Shown: positions 47,015 to 52,874 of the stretch, piece by piece | Layout: each line of letters opens with the position of its first letter | Numbering within the stretch: the first letter of the stretch is position 1 | DNA from: Burkholderiales bacterium Ga0077547 | GTDB taxonomy: Bacteria; Pseudomonadota; Gammaproteobacteria; Burkholderiales; Burkholderiaceae_C | NCBI GenBank assembly: GCA_001464195.1 | Contig: LNEY01000016.1 | Location: 1-52,874 of the forward strand | Length of the DNA stretch: 52,874 nucleotides | Direction of reading: 5' to 3' | Program-made: the position numbers and the translations under genes | Notes under the pieces: model-generated | Database searches by the model: none | Seen by the model: only the letters and a program-made list of their open reading frames with translations | What the model was told of the DNA's origin: nothing

Positions 47015-47908
47015 ATGAACGCCAAGACCAGCATCAAGCCCTTCTTCGATCCCGCCACGGGCACGGTGAGTTATGTCGTCTCGGACAACGTGACCCAGAT
47101 GGCCGCGGTCATCGACCCGGTGATGGACTTCGATCTCAAGTCGGGCCGCACCCGAACCGAGTCGGCCGATCGGATGCTCGAGTACCTTCGCGCGCAAGCG
47201 CTGACCGTGCAGTGGATTCTGGAAACACACGTCCACGCCGATCACCTCTCCAGTGCCCACTACATCCAGCAGCAGGCGGGCGGGCGCATTGCGATTGGCG
47301 ACAACATCCGCCAGGTGCAGGCGGTCTTCAAGAAGCTCTACAACCTGGAACGCAGCTTCCTGCCGGATGGCAGCCAGTTCGATCATCTCTTCAAGGACGG
47401 AGAAACCTTCCGCATCGGTGACGTCGAAGCGACGGCGCTTTGGGTGCCAGGGCACACGCCTGCCGACATGGCGTACCTGGTGGATGGCGTGGTGTTCGTC
47501 GGCGACACACTGTTCATGCCGGATGTCGGCAGCGCTCGCGCCGATTTTCCCGGCGGAGATGCGCGCGTCCTCTACCGTTCGATGCGTCGCATCCTGGACC
47601 TGCCGAGCGACACGCGCGTGTTCGTCTGCCACGACTATCCGCCCACCGATCGGGCGCCGCACTGGGAGACGACCGTGGCCGCGCAGCGGGCGAACAACAT
47701 CCATGTGCGCGACGGCATCACCGAGGAGCAGTTCATTGCGATGCGCAAGGCTCGGGATGCGACGCTGGAGGTGCCAACGCTCATCTTGCCGGCCCTCCAG
47801 GTGAACGTGCGCGCGGGCCAGTTGCCGCCGCCTGACGACAACGGGGTTTCCTACCTGCGCATCCCGCTCAATGCGTTGCCGGCGAAGATCAGCGACCCTG
47901 CCGCCTGA
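47015..47908 (+). CDS. blh: MBL-fold persulfide dioxygenase-like protein (Blh/ETHE1 type)
   Basis: 297 aa. ETHE1/Blh enzymes use mononuclear iron to oxidise glutathione persulfide to sulfite. Metal site: ETHVHADHLSSAHYI (about 76-90), His in WVPGHTPADMAY (about 147-158), Asp in VFVGDTLFMPDVGSARADFPGG (in parts, about 165-185) and His in FVCHDYPP. The SARADFPGG block is characteristic of this group. ATG at 47015. Divergent from bigR with an operator between; last 58 bp overlap the 3' end of the dehydrogenase gene on the other strand. Confidence 0.92.
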   Translation: MNAKTSIKPFFDPATGTVSYVVSDNVTQMAAVIDPVMDFDLKSGRTRTESADRMLEYLRAQALTVQWILETHVHADHLSSAHYIQQQAGGRIAIGDNIRQVQAVFKKLYNLERSFLPDGSQFDHLFKDGETFRIGDVEATALWVPGHTPADMAYLVDGVVFVGDTLFMPDVGSARADFPGGDARVLYRSMRRILDLPSDTRVFVCHDYPPTDRAPHWETTVAAQRANNIHVRDGITEEQFIAMRKARDATLEVPTLILPALQVNVRAGQLPPPDDNGVSYLRIPLNALPAKISDPAA

Positions 47909-48810
47909 TGCAGCACCTGCGCCGAATGCCTCAGCGCGGCGGCCTCGTCTTCGGCCATCTGTGGCAGCAGCACCTGCGTGCCGCCTTCTGCCGACACCAC
48001 TGTCGGCAGCGACAGCGCCACGCCCTGCAGGCCCAGCGCCTGCGCTGCAGCGTCGACTTGCACGCGCGACACGGTGAGCACACGGCGCTCGCCGCGCAGC
48101 AGGCAGCGCAGCAGGCTGGCCGTCACCAGACCGATCGCATGGTTGGTGGCGCCCTTGCGCCGAATGACTTCATAAGCGGCCTCACGCACCTCGCGCGCCA
48201 GCCGCATCTCGGTCGCCTGCGACCAGCCTGGCCACTGCCGCACCGGCACGCCGCCCACCTGAGCGCTTGACCACAGCACCACCTCGCTGTCGCCGTGTTC
48301 GCCCACCACCTGAGCGTGAATCGAGTGGGTCGCCGGACCCAGTTCGCGCCCCAGCATCTGTCGCAAGCGCGCTGTGTCGAGCATCGTGCCGGTACCCAGC
48401 ACCCGTTCGGGCGGCAGCCCACTGCTCTGCTGCAGCACCAGCGTCAGCACGTCCACGGGGTTGGTCACCATCACCACCGTGCCGGTGTAGCCGGTCAGCG
48501 CACGGCCGATGTCGGTCACGACACGGGCGTTGTCTCGCAGCAGGTCCAGCCGCGTCTCGCCAGGGCGGCTGTTGCGGCCAGCGGCAATCACCACCACATC
48601 GCACTGGTGTATCTCGTCCAGCGCGGCCGTGCGCAGTTCGCAGTCGGGGTAGTAGGCCGCGCCGTGCGCCAGGTCCATGGCCTCGCCCTCGGCGCGCGCC
48701 ATGTTCAGATCGTGCAGCCACAGCGTGCTGGCCGCACCAGACAGCAGGGTCGAGAGCGCCACGCTGGTGCCCACCGAACCGGTACCGATGATGCCGACGT
48801 GTCTGTTCAT
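47851..48810 (-). CDS. L-lactate/malate dehydrogenase family protein
   Basis: 319 aa NAD-dependent 2-hydroxyacid dehydrogenase. Rossmann GIIGTGSVGTSVA (about 6-18), NPVDVLT (117-123), the Arg in LDTARLRQML and catalytic His172 in VGEHGDSEV are intact. In the specificity loop (AGRNSRPGETR) Ser81 is where L-lactate dehydrogenases carry Gln102 and malate dehydrogenases Arg102, so the substrate is uncertain. The stop falls inside the end of the persulfide dioxygenase-like gene, giving a 58-bp tail-to-tail overlap. Upstream of the catalase-like gene on the same strand. Confidence 0.9.
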   Translation of the reverse strand: MNRHVGIIGTGSVGTSVALSTLLSGAASTLWLHDLNMARAEGEAMDLAHGAAYYPDCELRTAALDEIHQCDVVVIAAGRNSRPGETRLDLLRDNARVVTDIGRALTGYTGTVVMVTNPVDVLTLVLQQSSGLPPERVLGTGTMLDTARLRQMLGRELGPATHSIHAQVVGEHGDSEVVLWSSAQVGGVPVRQWPGWSQATEMRLAREVREAAYEVIRRKGATNHAIGLVTASLLRCLLRGERRVLTVSRVQVDAAAQALGLQGVALSLPTVVSAEGGTQVLLPQMAEDEAAALRHSAQVLHQAAGSLIFAGNALSGMRR

Positions 48811-48858
48811 GGCGCCCTACCGACAAGGTCAACGAGCCACGATATAGCAAACCTGCTG

Positions 48859-48887
48859 CCCAGCCCCCGCACCGGCGTCGGGCTGGG
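48859..48887. terminator. possible hairpin terminator
   Basis: CCCAGCCC and GGGCTGGG (48859-48866, 48880-48887) form an 8-bp stem 14 bp past the catalase-like stop; no T run follows, so it may be only a structure. Confidence 0.3.
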
Positions 48888-48900
48888 GCTCTCGCCTGCG

Positions 48901-49920
48901 CTACTGCTGCTTGGCGCCTTCGGTCAGCCGACGGCCGAGGCCGACGGCGTAGGGCGCTGCGCGCGCCGCAAGCATCGGGTCGGCCGATGGCTCAATGCCT
49001 TTGGGCAACACCATCGGGTTGTAGGTGATCGTGAGGCAGGGGCCAGCGCCGTCCTCGGACACCGACGTGATCTTCAGCAAGCCCAGATTGACTTTCTTGC
49101 GGCCCTCCGGCAGCGGCACGGTGGCGCTGTCGATCTTGTCACCGGCTTGGGCCAGTTCCAGGTTGAAGTTGAAGGCCACCTGACCGTCTTTCGCCCGCTG
49201 GCGCAGGTCGTCGAACAGGAAGGCCGGGCCCTTGGCCTTGGCCTCGTCGTCGGTCAACCCCTGAAGGCCGCCAACGGGTTCGAAGATCCACTTGCCGAAC
49301 TGCTTGTTGCCACTGGCGTTGACGAAGCCGAAAGCGTGCACACCCCAATAGTTGACCGAGCCGAAACTGGCCGGAACGGGCTGCGACGCGAAGTACTTGC
49401 CCTGCAGCAACACCTCGGGGTTGGCATCGGCAAAGGCCTTGACCTTGGCAGGATCGGCCGCCTTGGTGGCGGGGTCGGGCTGGAGCGACGCCAGGCGACC
49501 GAAGAACTGCTGCGGTGACGAAGCCCCGAACACCGGCGCCGAGATGTTGCCCATCTGCCATACCTCGCCACCCGGCAGGTCGAACTGCAGTGCGAGGTTG
49601 CGCTGGGATTTGGCGTTGTCGGGCGCCTTCGGATTGGCGCCACCCACCGAGAAGCGCACCACTACCGGTACTGGCTTGCCGCTGAAGGCCGAGGGCGTGG
49701 ACAGCGCGCGCGCGTCCGCCGTGCCGACGAATTCGCCCACGGCGCAGACACCCTTGGCGCCGGAGCGCCGAAAGCCTTCGAACTTGCCGAAGGTGGACTC
49801 GAACTGATTCAGGAACGTATTGGGATCGACCGGCGCGGCCGCAGGCGACTGCGCGTAGGCGCTTGCGGCCAACATGGCGGAGGCCGCGGCGGCGGCAGCG
49901 GAAAGGACCAGCTTTGTCAT
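48901..49920 (-). CDS. exported catalase-like protein (SrpA family) without distal His
   Basis: 339 aa. Signal peptide (AAAAASAMLAASAYA, cleavage near residue 23). The catalase fold is recognisable: FEGFRRSGAKGVCAVGEF (about 47-64), VVRFSVGGANPKAPD, LALQFDLPGGEVWQM, PVFGASSPQQFF and the C-terminal DPMLAARAAPYAVGLGRR with the haem-ligand Tyr region. In family members the first block normally reads HAKG, the His being the distal haem residue; here it is G54-A-K-G. A catalytically altered peroxidase or a haem/ligand carrier is possible. ATG at 49920 is fixed by the signal peptide. Confidence 0.87.
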   Translation of the reverse strand: MTKLVLSAAAAAASAMLAASAYAQSPAAAPVDPNTFLNQFESTFGKFEGFRRSGAKGVCAVGEFVGTADARALSTPSAFSGKPVPVVVRFSVGGANPKAPDNAKSQRNLALQFDLPGGEVWQMGNISAPVFGASSPQQFFGRLASLQPDPATKAADPAKVKAFADANPEVLLQGKYFASQPVPASFGSVNYWGVHAFGFVNASGNKQFGKWIFEPVGGLQGLTDDEAKAKGPAFLFDDLRQRAKDGQVAFNFNLELAQAGDKIDSATVPLPEGRKKVNLGLLKITSVSEDGAGPCLTITYNPMVLPKGIEPSADPMLAARAAPYAVGLGRRLTEGAKQQ

Positions 49921-50081
49921 TGACGTGACTCCTGAGGCGTGAAGGTGGGTGCGATACCGCGCTGTCGACCCGCGTCGGGCCTGCGGCAACGCTTGCGCGA
50001 ATTGTCGATCCCGCTGTATCAAACTTACAAGGACTTGCAGGGACGGCGCCCCAAATTCGGCGCTGTTCGATCCTCACCATG

Positions 50082-50105
50082 AAAAACGCCACCCAGTGGG
50101 TGGCG
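50082..50105 (-). terminator. Rho-independent terminator after the second GST gene
   Basis: CGCCACCC-agt-GGGTGGCG (50087-50105) is an 8-bp stem; on the minus strand it is followed by TTTTTC, about 50 bp after the GST stop. Confidence 0.8.
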
Positions 50106-50154
50106 CAGTGCCCTTTGGTTCGAACCGGCGGGCGCGTTCTCAGCAGCCAGGTGC

Positions 50155-50805
50155 TCAGCCGCGCAGGCCGACCTCGCTCCAATTGGGCGACAGTGACGCG
50201 CTGGCGCTGGGCCGGCTGTTGATCCGCTCGAGCCAGGCGTGCAGGTGGGTCAGATCAGGGGCGACCTTGAAGCCGGCCGATGCGCAGAAGTCGATGCAGC
50301 AATACAGCACCAGGTCGCCGATCGTCAGGCGGTTGCCGCACAGGAAGGTCTGCCCCTTCAGCAGCGAGTCGGCGAGCTTCAGGCCGTCGGCGCCCTTGGC
50401 ATTCAAGCCTTCCACAGCGTCGGGCAGGCAGCGCACACGGTCCTTGAACAACTCCAGGCCGGGGCCGAAGCGGAAACCGTTGTACATGTACTCGCAGGCA
50501 TTGAGTTCCATGCGCCGCAGGGCCATGCGTGCCTCGGCGCGCTCAACCGATGTGGTGCCGATCAGCGCAGGCGTGGGGTGCAGTTCTTCCAGGTATTCGC
50601 AGATGACCACGGTCTCGGCAATGACGCGGCCGTCGTCGAGCTCCAGGCTGGGCGTCTGGCTGGTGGGGTTCTTTTGCGTGTACGCGCTTTGACGGTTCTC
50701 ACCGGCCAGGATGTCGATGTTGACAACCGGCAGCGTGATGTTCTTCTCGAGCATGAACATCCGCACCATGCGTGGATTCGGGCCGAAGGAATTGATGAGT
50801 TTCAT
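50155..50805 (-). CDS. glutathione S-transferase family protein
   Basis: 216 aa. N-terminal thioredoxin-like domain: MKLINSFGPNPRMVRMFMLE (about 1-20), cis-Pro in SQTPSLEL, then VIAETVVICEYLEEL; helical C-terminal domain from about 85 with GNRLTIGDLVLYCCIDF (about 165-181) carrying the N-capping Asp. Substrate unknown. ATG at 50805 follows GGAG. It runs between the SDR gene upstream and a terminator, with 111 bp separating it from the SDR stop, so these may share a transcript. Confidence 0.9.
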   Translation of the reverse strand: MKLINSFGPNPRMVRMFMLEKNITLPVVNIDILAGENRQSAYTQKNPTSQTPSLELDDGRVIAETVVICEYLEELHPTPALIGTTSVERAEARMALRRMELNACEYMYNGFRFGPGLELFKDRVRCLPDAVEGLNAKGADGLKLADSLLKGQTFLCGNRLTIGDLVLYCCIDFCASAGFKVAPDLTHLHAWLERINSRPSASASLSPNWSEVGLRG

Positions 50806-50916
50806 GGGTGTCTCCTTTGCGTTGGGATTGACGAGCAGGATCATGCCAGGGCGGATGAGGTCAGGGTGAGCTCACTCGAGCATGTCCAGGGTGGTGCGCG
50901 CTGTCTGCGCAGCGCG

Positions 50917-51657
50917 TCAGAACAACTCCTTGTACGGGCGCAGATCGATTTCCTGTGCCCATGCCGTGTTCGGCTGCTTGTGCAGGTGCCAGTAGGTCTC
51001 GGCAATCGCGTCGACATCCAGCAGGCCGTCTTCGCCGCGCTGCTCGACCATGCCAGGGATGGCCTGACGCAGCCGTTCGCCGTTGACGCCGCCATCGATC
51101 AGCACATGCGCCACGTGCAGCCCCTGCGGACCGAACTCGCGGGCCATGCTCTGCGAGATCATGCGCAGGCCGGCCTTGGCCGCCGCGAAATGAGCGAATC
51201 CGGGCTTGCCCCGAAGGCTGCCGGAGGCGCCGGTGAAGATCACGGTGCCTCGACCGAGCGGGGCCATCCTTCGTGCCGCCTCGCGGCCAACGAGAAAGCC
51301 GCCGAAGCAGCCCACTCGCCAGAAGCTCTCGAACTGTTCGGCCGTCAGCGAGCGGAAGTCGATGATCTGGTTGTTGCCCGCATTGAAGACGACCGCGTCG
51401 GCTGGCTCGCACCCTTGGCCCGGCGCCATCGCCAGATCGAAGAGCCGCTCGACATCAGCCTCTGCAGTGGTGTCGACCACGATGCTCTGTGCGCTGCCAC
51501 CGCCTGCGCGGATGCGGTTCGCCACCTGCTCGACCTTGGACTCGGTGCGACCCGCTACGAGCACGTGATACCCGCCCGCCGCAAATCGCCGACAGACCGC
51601 GGCGCCGATGCCTCGCTCTGCGCCCACACCCACTACCACCACTGTTGGAATGCCCAT
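50917..51657 (-). CDS. short-chain dehydrogenase/reductase with Phe at the catalytic Tyr
   Basis: 246 aa Rossmann oxidoreductase. Nucleotide motif VVVGVGAERGIGAAV (about 7-21, variant of TGxxxGxG), FNAGNN (about 91-96, NNAG position) and Ser145 in FTGASGSLRG. The YxxxK motif reads F157-AAA-K161. Loss of the Tyr should weaken classical SDR catalysis, although a known SDR subgroup with FAxAK is widespread; role unknown. The C-terminus AWAQEIDLRPYKELF is typical of that subgroup. ATG at 51657 begins directly before the first strand. Confidence 0.88.
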   Translation of the reverse strand: MGIPTVVVVGVGAERGIGAAVCRRFAAGGYHVLVAGRTESKVEQVANRIRAGGGSAQSIVVDTTAEADVERLFDLAMAPGQGCEPADAVVFNAGNNQIIDFRSLTAEQFESFWRVGCFGGFLVGREAARRMAPLGRGTVIFTGASGSLRGKPGFAHFAAAKAGLRMISQSMAREFGPQGLHVAHVLIDGGVNGERLRQAIPGMVEQRGEDGLLDVDAIAETYWHLHKQPNTAWAQEIDLRPYKELF

Positions 51658-51773
51658 GACGTGCTTGTTTCGCTTGGTTGGAAGGAGGCCGGCCCGGTGC
51701 GAATCGGTCGGCACGACCCCCGATCATGCCAACTTTCCGTCCGAGCCGTGCGCGAGCCAGCCGGGCCCAAGTC

Positions 51774-51797
51774 TGCGCCCGCTCACGAGCGGGGCGC
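51774..51797. terminator. hairpin beyond the lamin-tail PEP-CTERM gene
   Basis: GCGCCCGCT-cacg-AGCGGGGCGC with a one-base bulge lies directly after the stop at 51799 (minus strand); on plus it is followed by TTTAAA. Weak T run. Confidence 0.4.
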
Positions 51798-51798
51798 T

Positions 51799-52509
51799 TT
51801 AAACGGCAAAGGCTGCGTTGCGCTTGCTTCGGGCCACACCGACCATCACGCCCAGGCCTGCCAGCATCAAGCCATAGGTTGAAGGCTCAGGCACGGCCGG
51901 GGCCAGCGAGAAGATGCCGGGGTTGCCAATGTCGCCGTTCAGCGAAGCCGCCGAGCCAAACGCGTCGCCGGTGGTCGACAGCACCCAGTTCGTGGTGATC
52001 GCTTGCGGCGTCAGATCGGCCAGCGTCAACGGGGTGGCGCTGGAGGTGGCCGCGCGCACCGTGCCTGCGAAAACCTGGTCGCCGTATGTCAGGCGATCAA
52101 CGAGCGTGCCGCCCGCGTCGTAGATGTTGATCTCGTCGCCGCGGCCGAGGTTGTTGGCGTTGCCGCCAGCGATCTTGACCGAATCAGCCAGACTCCACGC
52201 AGAGCGAAAGTCAGTGGCGCTGCCCTCGACGATCAGCACCGACTGGCCGGCCGCCACCAGGCCCAAAACGCTCAGGCTGAACGAGCCCGGTGTTCTGGAG
52301 CTGTCATCGAACGACCAGCCGGTGAAATCGACCACCGTGCTGCCCAGGTTGGTCAGCTCGACGAATTCAGCGGTGCCGGTCGGGTCGCCGTTGCCGTTGT
52401 ATTCGAACTCGGTGATTTGTACGTTGGCTTGGGCGGCGGTGGCAGCGAAGCTCAGCGCCAGGCTGGTCAGCGCCAGGCTGGTCAGCGCGAGGCGGGCGGT
52501 ACGGGACAT
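51799..52509 (-). CDS. lamin-tail-domain PEP-CTERM exported protein
   Basis: 236 aa. Signal peptide (TSLALSFAATAAQA, cleavage near residue 28), a lamin-tail (LTD) beta-sandwich with VQITEFEYNGNGDPTGTAEF, then FVELTNLGSTVVDFTGWSF and GDEINIYDAGGTLVDRLTY, and a C-terminal VPEPSTYGLMLAGLGVMVG then RSKRN PEP-CTERM signal. LTDs often occur in secreted nucleases or surface proteins; here no catalytic domain is attached. ATG at 52509 after GGAAATCACC. The signal peptide contains a duplicated LTSLA pair. Confidence 0.9.
   Translation of the reverse strand: MSRTARLALTSLALTSLALSFAATAAQANVQITEFEYNGNGDPTGTAEFVELTNLGSTVVDFTGWSFDDSSRTPGSFSLSVLGLVAAGQSVLIVEGSATDFRSAWSLADSVKIAGGNANNLGRGDEINIYDAGGTLVDRLTYGDQVFAGTVRAATSSATPLTLADLTPQAITTNWVLSTTGDAFGSAASLNGDIGNPGIFSLAPAVPEPSTYGLMLAGLGVMVGVARSKRNAAFAV
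52453..52488. repeat. 15-bp tandem repeat in the signal-peptide region
   Basis: CAGCGCCAGGCTGGT occurs at 52453-52467 and 52468-52482, followed by a partial CAGCGC. In the gene this gives a repeated LTSLA. Slippage could change signal-peptide length in 5-residue steps. Confidence 0.85.
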
Positions 52510-52671
52510 GGTGATTTCCTTCGGGCAGTTGGCTTGAACGCGCGTGCCGCCAATCGACACACTGCAATGCAGGCGATTGGAAACACCCGGTGTGACAACT
52601 TCGCGAACGGCCAACCCCTGAAACAGGCGGTCAGGAAAGCGGCTAGAGTTGGCCCGCGGGTGGCTGGCCGT

Positions 52672-52874
52672 TTATTCGGATGACCTTGCGATCAGTGAAT
52701 CCAGCGGGCTTCGCACTGCACCGCCGCCAACCTTCAACACGTGCGTGTAGATCATCGTGGTCGCCACATCGGCGTAGCCCAGCAAGTCCTGCACCGTACG
52801 GATGTCGCTGCCGGCCTGCGGGTACTTGCGTTCCAACGCATGCGGCAATTCCACGCCCGCTGTGCCTGCAGCCA
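52672..52874 (-). pseudogene. intI: 3' remnant of an integron integrase (intI)
   Basis: The frame runs off the window end. [14 protein letters not shown] matches the region before the IntI additional domain, and [20 protein letters not shown] and [18 protein letters not shown] match the IntI C-terminus. Between them, at AG|SDIR, about 60 residues including the HxxR box are missing, and the next catalytic His (LLGH) is Tyr. The nucleophile Tyr in MIYTH remains. The deletion is in frame. An active integrase is excluded. attI and any cassettes would lie to the right, outside the window. Confidence 0.85.

Noticed and set aside
52510..52671. Sigma-54 promoter for the lamin-tail PEP-CTERM gene
   Set aside because: TTGGCGGCACGCGCG looks similar, but no GC follows the GG at the required 10-nt spacing.

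Overview
The window reads as a chromosomal segment of a GC-rich betaproteobacterium of the order Burkholderiales, most like the Rubrivivax/Leptothrix/Ideonella group. The basis is protein style and gene content, not a database search: PHB depolymerase with a Cys nucleophile, PEP-CTERM proteins, a clpS-clpA pair, BigR-type sulfur genes and a sigma factor/DUF3106 module. Coding density is high and most genes have recognisable housekeeping roles.

Layout. 0.2-10.5 kb: an orphan ComJ-like gene of visibly lower GC, then an MBL-fold hydrolase, an ArsC/Spx-type reductase, acnA, sbcB, a small membrane protein, an RluF-type pseudouridine synthase with a very long basic tail, and mutL. 10.6-17.3 kb: DedA, an unknown membrane protein, a GlcD-type FAD oxidase, DUF2069, YihY, a CBS protein and aroC. 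17.3-17.6 kb: a non-coding nested inverted repeat. 17.6-25.9 kb: PHB depolymerase, a glutathione S-transferase behind a textbook sigma-54 promoter, an outer-membrane protein, and a lipid-flavoured group (phosphatidylserine decarboxylase, membrane-anchored class III aminotransferase, Mpo1/DUF962-like protein, GT4 glycosyltransferase) interrupted by a second GC-rich inverted repeat. 25.9-28.0 kb: DUF3106 protein, ECF-type sigma factor, putative anti-sigma protein and a small periplasmic protein. 28.2-40.8 kb: core genes cspA, clpS-clpA, mtfA-lpxH-ppiB-ppiA-TPR, cysS, a DNA glycosylase, accA, tilS, lysC and tRNA-Ser(GCU). 40.9-52.9 kb: accessory-looking DNA beginning directly after the tRNA. It holds a two-gene unit with a HEPN-like protein, a PEP-CTERM protein behind a sigma-54-like promoter, an SRAP protein, the bigR-blh-yeeE sulfur module, a lactate/malate-type dehydrogenase, a catalase-like protein, GST, SDR, a lamin-tail PEP-CTERM protein and the broken 3' end of an integron integrase.

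Strongest observations: (1) cysS has lost five codons that should encode the HIGH signature while the rest, including KMSKS, is intact; (2) the integron integrase remnant lacks the HxxR box and has a Tyr at the next catalytic His; (3) a canonical sigma-54 promoter (TGGCAC-N5-TTGCA) with an adjacent palindrome precedes the GST gene; (4) the catalase-like protein has Gly where the distal haem His is expected; (5) the 20.7-25.9 kb genes could form a lipid-modification pathway; (6) two complex intergenic repeats, one bounded by a 10-bp direct repeat. No rRNA, CRISPR array or intact transposase was seen.
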